A stretch of DNA of 64,000 nt from positions 186,001 to 250,000 of the forward strand of contig CAVUNW010000016.1 in the NCBI GenBank assembly GCA_963742865.1, in the 5' to 3' direction. Numbering within the stretch: position 1 is the first letter of the stretch; the number at the start of each line of letters is the position of its first letter. This DNA is from Bog-532 sp963742865 (GTDB lineage Bacteria; Actinomycetota; Actinomycetes; Streptosporangiales; Streptosporangiaceae). Both the position numbers and the translations under genes were made by a program. The notes beneath the pieces were generated by a model. The model searched no databases and had not been told where the DNA came from. It saw only the letters and a program-made list of their open reading frames with translations. This document shows, in pieces, positions 1-7,240 of this stretch.

Positions 1-2
1 GG

Positions 3-98
3 CCGACGCTCAGCGCGAGTGAGGTCGAGGAGATCTACGCGGCCGCGGCCCGGGTACTTCCGCTCAACAATGCAGCCCAGCGCACTCCGGTAGGCTGA
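3..98 (+). CDS. C-terminal end of an unidentified protein (partial at window edge)
   Basis: An open frame enters from the left edge and stops at TGA 96-98, giving 31 residues that end in AAQRTPVG. Codon third positions are mostly G or C, and the helix-like stretch SEVEEIYAAAARVLPL looks like a real C-terminus. Nothing in it identifies a family. The next gene starts 61 bp further on the same strand. It could be a chance open frame. Confidence 0.45.
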   Translation, partial: PTLSASEVEEIYAAAARVLPLNNAAQRTPVG

Positions 99-159
99 GG
101 AAACCTGCGAGCGGGGTTTCCCCCTGCGTTCCTCGGCTCACCTACGGAGATGACCGGTC

Positions 160-2130
160 ATGCCACCGCTTCGGTCTCGCACTGTCACGCACGGCAGAAA
201 CATGTCGGGGGCCCGCGCCCTGATGCGGGCCTCGGGCGTCGCCCGCGAGGACATCGGCAGGCCGATCGTAGCGGTAGCCAACAGCTTCACCGAGTTCGTT
301 CCGGGGCACGTCCACCTGCGTGAGGTCGGCCAGGTCGTCTCGGGCGCGATCAAGGCGGCCGGGGCCATCCCCCGCGAGTTCAACACCATCGCCGTGGACG
401 ACGGCATCGCGATGGGCCACGGCGGGATGCTGTACTCGCTGCCGAGCCGCGAGCTCATCGCGGACGCGGTCGAGTACATGGTGCAAGCGCACTGCGCGGA
501 CGCGCTGATCTGCATCTCCAACTGTGACAAGATCACGCCGGGCATGCTGATCGCGGCCATGCGGCTGAACATCCCGACCGTGTTCGTCTCCGGCGGCCCG
601 ATGGAAGCCGGCAAGCCGGTGAACGGCCTGACCACGGGCGGCCGCAAGCTCGACCTCATCGACTCGATGGTCGCCTCGGCGGACCCGTCGGTATCCGACG
701 CCGAACTGCTCGAGATGGAGGAGGCCGCCTGCCCGACGTGCGGCTCCTGCTCGGGCATGTTCACCGCCAACTCGATGAACTGCCTGACCGAGGCGATCGG
801 CCTCGCGCTGCCGGGCAACGGGACCACGCTGGCCACGCACGCCGCCCGGCGCGGCCTGTTCGAGCGGGCCGGGGCGGCGATCGTCGAGCTGACCGCGCAG
901 TACTACACGGACGGCGACGAATCCGCGCTGCCGCGCGCCATCGCCAGCCGGGACGCGTTCGAGAACGCGATGGCCCTGGACGTGGCGATGGGCGGGTCGA
1001 CGAACACGATCCTGCACCTGCTGGCTGCGGCGCACGAGGCGGGCGTGAACTTCGGCCTGAAGGAAATCGACGAGGTGTCCCGGCGGGTGCCCTGCCTGTG
1101 CAAGGTCGCGCCGAGCAGCAACTACCACGTCGAGGACGTGCACCGGGCGGGCGGCATCCCGGCGATCCTCGGCGAGCTGGACCGGGGCGGCCTGCTCAAC
1201 ACGACGGTCCGCACGGTACACAGCGAAACGCTGCGGGACTTCATCGACGCCTGGGACCTGCGCTCCGCATCGGTCCGCGACGAGGCCGTCGAACTGTACC
1301 ACGCGGCCCCCGGCGGGATCCGGACCACCAGGCCGTACTCGCAGTCGGCCCGCTGGGAAAGCTTGGACACCGACCGCGAGGGCGGCTGCATCCGGGATAT
1401 CGAGCACGCCTACACCGCGGACGGCGGCCTGGCCGTGCTCTACGGCAACCTGGCTCCCCAGGGCGCGATCGTCAAGACCGCGGGCGTGCCCGAGGAACTG
1501 TGGCGGTTCGAGGGGACCGCGCGGGTCTTCGAGAGCCAGGAGGCAGCCGTGGACGGCATCCTCAACGGCGCGGTCAGCGCGGGCGACGTGGTGGTGATCC
1601 GGTACGAGGGGCCGCGTGGCGGGCCGGGGATGCAGGAAATGCTGTATCCCACGAGCTTCCTCAAGGGCAAGGGCCTGGGGCGCGCGTGCGCGCTGATCAC
1701 CGACGGCCGCTTCTCCGGCGGCACGTCCGGGCTTTCGATCTGCCACATTGCGCCGGAAGCGGCGCTGGGCGGCATCATCGCGCTGGTGGCGGACGGGGAC
1801 CGGATCACGATCGACATCCCGCGCCGCGACCTGACGCTGGACGTGCCCGAGGCCGACCTGGCGGCCCGCCGGGACAAGCTGCTGGCCGGGCTGCACACCT
1901 ACCGCCCGGCGGCCCGGGACCGGCCGGTCAGCGCGGCGCTGCAGGCGTACGCGGCGATGACCACCTCGGCGGCGCAGGGAGCGGCGCGTGACGTCAGCCT
2001 GCTCGGCGTTCCGCTGGCTGAGGCCTTCGGGGGCTCCGGTGGCGCGGCAGTCTCTGGCAGCTCCGAGGGTTCCGTCGTCTCTGCGGGTTCCGGGGGCTCT
2101 GGGGTCTCTGGGGGTTACGGGGGGCAGTGA
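160..2130 (+). CDS. ilvD: Dihydroxy-acid dehydratase
   Basis: This enzyme dehydrates 2,3-dihydroxy-isovalerate and 2,3-dihydroxy-3-methylvalerate to the 2-keto acids in valine, isoleucine and leucine synthesis in the cytoplasm. The N-terminus RNMSGARALMRASG, the cluster motif NCDKITPGM (Cys122) and the motif CPTCGSCSGM (residues 191-200) are diagnostic of IlvD/Edd. The length of 656 aa exceeds the usual 560-620. The surplus is a Ser/Gly-rich tail of about 35 residues (1995-2127) that follows the conserved end and is probably disordered. The ATG at 160 has a GGAG about 12 bp upstream. The stop overlaps the GTG of the next gene by 4 bp (GTGA), so the two are translationally coupled. I see no leader peptide or T-box-like structure in the 60 bp upstream. 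Confidence 0.96.
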   Translation: MPPLRSRTVTHGRNMSGARALMRASGVAREDIGRPIVAVANSFTEFVPGHVHLREVGQVVSGAIKAAGAIPREFNTIAVDDGIAMGHGGMLYSLPSRELIADAVEYMVQAHCADALICISNCDKITPGMLIAAMRLNIPTVFVSGGPMEAGKPVNGLTTGGRKLDLIDSMVASADPSVSDAELLEMEEAACPTCGSCSGMFTANSMNCLTEAIGLALPGNGTTLATHAARRGLFERAGAAIVELTAQYYTDGDESALPRAIASRDAFENAMALDVAMGGSTNTILHLLAAAHEAGVNFGLKEIDEVSRRVPCLCKVAPSSNYHVEDVHRAGGIPAILGELDRGGLLNTTVRTVHSETLRDFIDAWDLRSASVRDEAVELYHAAPGGIRTTRPYSQSARWESLDTDREGGCIRDIEHAYTADGGLAVLYGNLAPQGAIVKTAGVPEELWRFEGTARVFESQEAAVDGILNGAVSAGDVVVIRYEGPRGGPGMQEMLYPTSFLKGKGLGRACALITDGRFSGGTSGLSICHIAPEAALGGIIALVADGDRITIDIPRRDLTLDVPEADLAARRDKLLAGLHTYRPAARDRPVSAALQAYAAMTTSAAQGAARDVSLLGVPLAEAFGGSGGAAVSGSSEGSVVSAGSGGSGVSGGYGGQ

Positions 2131-2678
2131 GCGCCCAGGATTTCGTCCGGGCCGCGCGCGAATCCGACGCCGCGGACCTGGCCCGCATCCAGGTGGACTG
2201 CTGGCGCGAGGGGTACGCCGGGATCATCCCGGACGCGGTCCTGGCCGAACTGACCAGCGACGAGGCCGCCGGCCTCTGGCGGGAGCGCTGGGCGGAAGCG
2301 ATCAGCAAGCCGCCGACGAGCAGGCACCGGGTCCTGGTGGCCACCAGCAACCGGGCGGTGGCCGGTTTCGCCTCGGTGGGGCCGGCCTCCGACGCGGACC
2401 GCTGGCCGGCCACCGACGGGGAACTGTACGAGCTGCGCATTGCTCCCGCCCTGACCCGGCGGGGGCACGGCGGCCGGCTGCTCAACGCCGTCGCCGACAC
2501 CCTGGCCGGGGACCGTTTCATCCAGGTGTCCGCGTGGGTGCTGGAAGCCGACACGGCGATGCGCCGTTTCCTGGAGACAGCGGGCTGGGCCGCCGACGGC
2601 GCGCGGAGCGAGCTGGACATGGGCACCCGCGTCCCGATCGTGCGGCTGCACGCGTCGCTGCCCGCCCCGCCGGACTGA
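2127..2678 (+). CDS. GNAT family N-acetyltransferase
   Basis: This is a 183-aa protein with the GNAT layout. The N-terminal beta-alpha unit is VRAARESDAADLARIQVDCW, followed by the core strand ELYELRIAP. The acetyl-CoA loop TRRGHGGRLLNAV (about residues 111-123) fits the R/Q-x-x-G-x-G/A pattern. The C-terminal part FLETAGWAADG resembles the usual end of single-domain GNATs. The GTG start overlaps the ilvD stop, so it is co-translated with that gene. The substrate cannot be told from sequence. It is not obviously RimI-like or an aminoglycoside acetyltransferase. Confidence 0.8.
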   Translation: MSAQDFVRAARESDAADLARIQVDCWREGYAGIIPDAVLAELTSDEAAGLWRERWAEAISKPPTSRHRVLVATSNRAVAGFASVGPASDADRWPATDGELYELRIAPALTRRGHGGRLLNAVADTLAGDRFIQVSAWVLEADTAMRRFLETAGWAADGARSELDMGTRVPIVRLHASLPAPPD

Positions 2679-2767
2679 ACCGGCCCGCAGACCAGGGCCA
2701 CCCGATTGAACCGCGCCCCCACCGGGGGCGGCCCGGCGAAACCGGGCCCCAACCAGGAAGGAACGGA

Positions 2768-3640
2768 ATGGCGCAGCCGCGAGACTGGCTGGCGGGCACC
2801 CGGCCGCGGACGTTGCCGGCCGCGGTCGTCCCGGTCCTCATCGGCACCGGGGTCGCCTTCGGCTACGGCAAGTTCTCCGCCTGGCGCGCGGTGCTGGCCC
2901 TGGTCGTGGCGCTCTTCCTGCAGATCGGCGTCAACTACGCCAACGACTACAGCGACGGCATCCGCGGCTCGGATGAACAGCGCGTCGGGCCCACCCGGCT
3001 GGTCGCGGCGGGCCTGGCCCCGGCCCGGCAGGTGCTGGCCGCCGCGTTCGCCTGCTTCTTCTGCGCGTGCGTGGCCGGCCTGGTGCTCGCGATCTTCACG
3101 TCGTGGTGGCTGATCCTCGTGGGCGCGGCCGCGGTCGGGGCGGCGTGGTTCTACACGGGCGGCAGCCATCCGTACGGGTACCGCGGGCTGGGTGAGGTCG
3201 CGGTCTTCGCGTTCTTCGGGCTGGCCGCGGTGGCCGGGACCGCCTACGTGCAGATGGGCAGGCTGAGCTGGCTGGGACTGATCGCCGCGCTCCCGGCCGG
3301 GCTACTGTCCTGCGCGCTGCTGATGATCAACAACCTGCGGGACATCGGCTCCGACGCCGACGTGGGCAAGCACACGCTCGCGGTGCGCCTCGGCGACCCG
3401 CGGAGCCGGACGGTATACGTGACGTGCCTTCTGGTCCCGTTCGTCATCGCGCTGGCCGTGACCCCGGCGCGGCCGCTCACGGCACTCACGCTGCTGGCCC
3501 TGCCGCTGGCCCTGGGCCCGATCCGGGCGGTCCGGGCGGGCGCGGCGGGCCCCGCGCTGATCCGCGCCCTCGGGCAGACCGGCCGCCTGCAGTTGGCGTT
3601 CGGCGCCGCCCTCACCATCGGTCTCGCTATCCGCTTCTGA
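2768..3640 (+). CDS. menA: 1,4-dihydroxy-2-naphthoate polyprenyltransferase (menaquinone synthesis)
   Basis: MenA prenylates 1,4-dihydroxy-2-naphthoate to demethylmenaquinone in the membrane. The 290-aa product is a multi-pass UbiA-superfamily protein. The first Asp-rich motif is NDYSDGIRG (N59-G67), and the second is NNLRDIGSDADVGKHTLAVR (from N188), as expected for MenA. The opening RDWLAGTRPRTLPAAV is also characteristic. The open frame extends far upstream into ilvD, but the ATG at 2768 with AGGAAGGA at 2755-2762 is the supported start. It lies 89 bp after the GNAT gene. Menaquinone is the likely acceptor for the formate dehydrogenase later in the window, although the two loci are far apart. 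Confidence 0.93.
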   Translation: MAQPRDWLAGTRPRTLPAAVVPVLIGTGVAFGYGKFSAWRAVLALVVALFLQIGVNYANDYSDGIRGSDEQRVGPTRLVAAGLAPARQVLAAAFACFFCACVAGLVLAIFTSWWLILVGAAAVGAAWFYTGGSHPYGYRGLGEVAVFAFFGLAAVAGTAYVQMGRLSWLGLIAALPAGLLSCALLMINNLRDIGSDADVGKHTLAVRLGDPRSRTVYVTCLLVPFVIALAVTPARPLTALTLLALPLALGPIRAVRAGAAGPALIRALGQTGRLQLAFGAALTIGLAIRF

Positions 3641-3868
3641 CGGCCGCAAGCCCGCTAGGCTGCTGACTGGCCGGCCGCACTGCGCCTGACCGATCGCTGC
3701 GACCGATTGCGCTGCGACCGACCACACTCACCGACCGCACTGCGACCGACTGACCGGCCCGCTGAACGGGATTGAGGAGCTTAAAGGCCCTGAAAGGGAT
3801 AAAGCACCCTTCCGGGCACATCGGTGGCGCTGCGAAATTGTGAGGAATGCTCCAACGTGCGGAAATGA
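3641..3868. repeat. Short degenerate GACCG/CTGCGACCGA repeats between menA and the next gene
   Basis: Between about 3680 and 3760 the motif CTGCGACCGA and shorter GACCG words recur with irregular spacing. No open frame with good codon bias and no clear terminator hairpin is present. The right-hand part (3770-3870) is more AT-rich and probably holds the promoter of the HTH gene that follows. Confidence 0.5.
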
Positions 3869-3943
3869 TTGGGTTTACGCTTCCGAGTAGCGGTGATCAA
3901 CGATGCCAGTGATAATCCGCGGGTATGGCGACCGGGAGGGTTC

Positions 3944-5221
3944 ATGACGCACCCCCGCAACGCCCAGCCTGCCGGGGCTGACGCAGAGAAGGCTGCCTTC
4001 CTGCGCGACCTCCGCGCGCTGCGCGACCAGGCGGGCTTGCAGACCAGCGATCTTGCGGCGCGCGCGCACTATCCGGAGGACACGCTCCGAGCGGCCGAGG
4101 ATGGTCCCGCCCTGCCGAGTCTTCCGGTCCTCGAGGCGTACGTACGCGGATGCGGTGCCCAGCCGTCCGACTGGGAAGAACGCTGGCGCCGGGTGGCACT
4201 TATGCCCGCGGAGGAACTGGAGTCGCCGCTGCCCACCCGGGCTCCGTCCGCGAACCGGCTGCCCACCCGGGCATCGAGCGTCGGCCCGGTCGGCCTGAGT
4301 GCCGCGGAAAAGGCCGCCCTCGCCCCGGGCCTGGCGCGCGTCGCTGCGGGCCTCGGGCCGACAACGGTGGCCGCGGACGCAGGTTCATGGTTCACCCGGC
4401 CGGATATGGTCACCACCGAATCAGGTTCAGCCGCCCCGCCCGGTTCGTCCGCCCTGCCGGAGACGGCCCCGGCCGCGCCGGACAGCGCCGCCCGGGACAA
4501 CGGAGCGGCCTGGCGCACCCCGGATCCGGAGACATCGTGGCCGCCTGCGGAGGGCGGGACGGCACGGCCATCGGCCGACGGCGGGACGGCACGGCCGTTC
4601 ACCGATCGTGGCCCGGCGCGGCCATTCGCCGATAGCGGGGCGCGGTCGTTTACCGATGGCGGGGCGGGGCGACCGGAAAGCGGAGCGCCGTGGCCGGAAA
4701 GCGGAGGGGGGCGGCCCGAAAGCGGGGCAGGGCGGCCGGAAAGCGGAGCGCCGTGGCCGCCCACGGACCGGGCCCCGGCGTGGCCCGCCAGCCAGAACGG
4801 ACCATCCTGGCCCGGGACGGCGGATCGCTCGCCGTCCCGGCCCGGTGCCACCGGATCTGGCGGCCCAGTCTCCGGCGGCCCAGTCTCCGGCGGCCCAGTC
4901 TCCGGCAGCTCGGTATCGGGCCGGTCGGCTTTCGGAGGTTCGGCTCAGCCGGGCCGGGCTCCGCAGAGCCGGACCTCACCGGGCGCGACTGGCCCGGGCG
5001 GGGCTGGCCCGGGCGCGCCGGACCGCGGCCCGGCGGGCGCAGGCCGAACCGGCGACCGCGGCCGGACGGGCAGGTCCACGGCCCCGCTGAACGCGTCCGA
5101 TCTCCCGGCCACGCCGGGCGCAAAGGGACGGCCCGCAGGCCGCACGACGGCTCTGGTCGTGCTCTCGGTGGTCGCGCTCCTGATCGTCGCGGCCCTCCTG
5201 TGGCTGGCGCTGAAGCCCTGA
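3944..5221 (+). CDS. HTH-domain protein with long Pro/Gly/Ser-rich repeats and a C-terminal membrane anchor
   Basis: The 425-aa product has three parts. An XRE-like helix-turn-helix domain spans about residues 13-85 (FLRDLRALRDQAGLQTSDLA through WEERWRRVA). A low-complexity linker of about 300 residues follows, with repeats of the types GGTARPxxDRG, GRPESGA and GGPVS. One transmembrane helix (TTALVVLSVVALLIVAALLW) lies five residues from the end. The ATG at 3944 was chosen because GGGAGGG lies at 3934-3940. The open frame itself reaches 3869. The layout suggests a tail-anchored cytoplasmic DNA- or protein-binding factor held at the membrane. A related HTH domain occurs at 9600-9840, on the other side of the SPFH/NfeD pair. 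Function unknown. Confidence 0.75.
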   Translation: MTHPRNAQPAGADAEKAAFLRDLRALRDQAGLQTSDLAARAHYPEDTLRAAEDGPALPSLPVLEAYVRGCGAQPSDWEERWRRVALMPAEELESPLPTRAPSANRLPTRASSVGPVGLSAAEKAALAPGLARVAAGLGPTTVAADAGSWFTRPDMVTTESGSAAPPGSSALPETAPAAPDSAARDNGAAWRTPDPETSWPPAEGGTARPSADGGTARPFTDRGPARPFADSGARSFTDGGAGRPESGAPWPESGGGRPESGAGRPESGAPWPPTDRAPAWPASQNGPSWPGTADRSPSRPGATGSGGPVSGGPVSGGPVSGSSVSGRSAFGGSAQPGRAPQSRTSPGATGPGGAGPGAPDRGPAGAGRTGDRGRTGRSTAPLNASDLPATPGAKGRPAGRTTALVVLSVVALLIVAALLWLALKP

Positions 5222-5224
5222 GTA

Positions 5225-6454
5225 TCAGGGGATGACGGGTGGGATCGGCTTGGACGCAGGCTGATCGGCGGACAGGACCCGCGGCTGCGGAATGACCTCG
5301 AGCGCCGGGGCCGGGTCCGCGGGTGCGGTGAGCTCCGCGGGCCCCACGGGAACCGCGTCCGGTGCGGCGCCGTTCGGCTCCGCACCGCCTTGACCAGCAC
5401 CGCCTTGACCAGCACCGTCCAGGCCGGCACCGTCCAGGCCAGCACCGTCCCGATCAGCCTGGGGAGCTTCCGCCTCGGGTGCGCCCGTGCCGTTGGTGCC
5501 GCCCGCGCCGTTGATGGCCGCGGCGCCGTTCACCATCCCGGCCAGGGCGGCGTTCACGCCCTGTCCGCCGGAGCTGGAGTCCTTCTGCCCATCGAAGGCG
5601 GACGTGACCGCCTTCAGGGCCGACGTCACTTCGCTGGGAATGACCCAGAACGTGCTGCCCTGCCCCTGGGCCAGCTGCGGCAGCATCTGCAGGTACTGGT
5701 AGGCGAGCAGTTTCGGGTCGGGGTCGTTGCGGTGCACGGCCTGGAACACCGTGCCGATCGCCTGAGCCTGGCCCTCGGCGCGCAGGATCGCCGACTGCTT
5801 CTCGCCCTCGGCGGTCAGAATGTTGCTCTGCTTCTCCCCTTCGGCGGTGAGGATCTTGGCCTGCTTGACGCCCTCGGCGGTGAGGATGGCGGCGCGCTTC
5901 TCCCGCTCGGCCCGCATCTGCTTTTCCATCGCGTCGACCACGCTCTTGGGCGGGTCGATGGCCTTGATCTCCACGCGGGTAACGCGGATCCCCCACTTGC
6001 CGGAGGCGTCATCGAGGACGCCGCGGAGCAAGTTGTTGATCTTGTCGCGTGAGGTGAGGGTGTCCTCCAGGTCCATGGAGCCGATCACGCTGCGCAGCAT
6101 CGTGGCGGTGAGCTGCTCGATGGCCTGGATGTAGTCGACGATCTCGTAGTCGGCGGCCCGCGGATCGGTCACCTGGAAAAAGAGCACCGTGTCGATGAGG
6201 ACGACCAGGTTGTCCTCGGTGATGACCGGCGCTCCCCGGAAGGAGACCACCTGCTCACGCAGATCGATCTCCTTCTTGACCCGGTCGACGAACGGGATGA
6301 CGAAGTTCATCCCCGGTTGCAGGGTCTTGCGATAGCGGCCGAGTCGCTCGACGTTCCGCGCCCGCGCCTGCGGGATGACCCGCACCGAGCGGACCACCAC
6401 CAGGATCAGCAGAAAGGCGACGATGAGGCCGATGAGGAGTTCCGCGAGTGCCAT
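5225..6454 (-). CDS. SPFH/stomatin-like membrane protein (paraslipin type)
   Basis: The 409-aa product has an N-terminal membrane helix (MALAELLIGLIVAFLLILVV), then a full SPFH/band-7 domain (about residues 20-190; GRYRKTLQPGMNFVIPFVDR, YIQAIEQLTATMLRSVIG). A helical coiled-coil part follows with repeated AEGEKQ-type units (about 205-250). The C-terminus is a Gly/Ala/Asp-rich tail with GAGLDGAGLDGAGQGGAG-type 15-bp repeats. Such proteins form oligomeric rings or cages on the membrane and are linked to microdomains and membrane quality control. The CAT at 6452-6454 was chosen over upstream codons because the membrane helix starts there. The nfeD stop is only 2 bp upstream, so the pair is an operon. 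The low-complexity tail is longer than in E. coli QmcA (305 aa). Confidence 0.92.
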   Translation of the reverse strand: MALAELLIGLIVAFLLILVVVRSVRVIPQARARNVERLGRYRKTLQPGMNFVIPFVDRVKKEIDLREQVVSFRGAPVITEDNLVVLIDTVLFFQVTDPRAADYEIVDYIQAIEQLTATMLRSVIGSMDLEDTLTSRDKINNLLRGVLDDASGKWGIRVTRVEIKAIDPPKSVVDAMEKQMRAEREKRAAILTAEGVKQAKILTAEGEKQSNILTAEGEKQSAILRAEGQAQAIGTVFQAVHRNDPDPKLLAYQYLQMLPQLAQGQGSTFWVIPSEVTSALKAVTSAFDGQKDSSSGGQGVNAALAGMVNGAAAINGAGGTNGTGAPEAEAPQADRDGAGLDGAGLDGAGQGGAGQGGAEPNGAAPDAVPVGPAELTAPADPAPALEVIPQPRVLSADQPASKPIPPVIP

Positions 6455-6456
6455 GA

Positions 6457-6885
6457 TCACTCCCGTGGGTAGACGAGGGCGGTCGCGCCCTCGATCTGGA
6501 TGACGTCGACGGTGGCTCCCACCGGGATCACGAGGGTCTCGTCGTAGGAGCGGGCGGACCACTCCTCGCCGCCGATTCGGACTCGCCCGCCGTGGCCGTT
6601 CACTTCCTGCTGGACCAGGGCACTACGGCCGACAAGCGCGGCGGTGCCGGTCCGCAGCAGCGGCGGATGCTTGAGGTGGCGCACGGCGATGGGCCGGACC
6701 AGGCCAAGGCCGGTCACCGCGGTCACCACGAACGCCAGGACCTGGAACGGCACCGGAGCCCCGAACGCACCAACGGCGGCAGCGACCCCCGCGGCCACCG
6801 CGATCAGCCCGAGGGTGAGTGTCACGGTCAGCAACTCGGCCACGCCGAGCGCAGCCGCCAAAACCAGCCAGACGATCCAGCTCAT
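6457..6885 (-). CDS. nfeD: NfeD-like membrane protein with OB-fold domain
   Basis: The 142-aa product has an N-terminal membrane part (MSWIVWLVLAAALGVAELL, then further hydrophobic helices to about residue 65). The C-terminal domain is of the NfeD OB-fold type (ALVGRSALVQQEVNGHGGRV, ending DVIQIEGATALVYPRE). NfeD proteins are partners of SPFH proteins and are usually encoded directly upstream of them, as here. The start at 6885 places the first helix at the N-terminus. A longer open frame to 7008 has no support. This short form lacks the ClpP-like protease domain of long NfeD proteins. Confidence 0.9.
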   Translation of the reverse strand: MSWIVWLVLAAALGVAELLTVTLTLGLIAVAAGVAAAVGAFGAPVPFQVLAFVVTAVTGLGLVRPIAVRHLKHPPLLRTGTAALVGRSALVQQEVNGHGGRVRIGGEEWSARSYDETLVIPVGATVDVIQIEGATALVYPRE

Positions 6886-7240
6886 GGCCGCTCCGCTAAG
6901 CTCCGCAACAACAGCCGGCGGCGCCCCGCGATCCGAGCCGTCGGCCCAGGCGTGAGCGTGACGCTCAGGCCCCGATTCGAGGGTAACCCGGCCGGCTGAG
7001 TACCGCACTTATTACCCTGCGCACACCGCCAGATCCGCGTCCCCCGGCGGCAGTGGAAACCTACCTCCGCAGCGCGGGAAGGGCCGCTAGACTCCGGACA
7101 GCGTGAAAAGTCCCAATTCGGCGCAAAAGTAAATTACGCATTCCGCACCGATTGGGCATTCTGCTCGTCCTAAACTTTTTTCAGGATGGAATGCCGTAGC
7201 GAGCGGGCGCGTCTGATTCGGAGTCGTCAGGAGGTGCCCG
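6886..7240. other. Divergent intergenic region, partly AT-rich, no gene
   Basis: This 355-bp gap separates nfeD (reading left) from the repeat-rich HTH gene (reading right) and must hold both promoters. A small palindrome, GAGCGT-GA-CGCTC-like, lies near 6953-6966. The stretch 7100-7190 is markedly AT-richer than the surroundings. AGGAGG at 7229-7234 is the ribosome site for the GTG at 7241. I see no coding frame. Confidence 0.5.

Noticed and set aside
142..1896. Long minus-strand frame opposite ilvD
   Set aside because: IlvD is certain on the plus strand, and the antisense frame is His/Arg/Asp-rich with no motif.
1988..2767. Extension of menA upstream through the GNAT gene
   Set aside because: The GNAT reading has clear family motifs, and menA has its own ATG with a ribosome site at 2755-2762.
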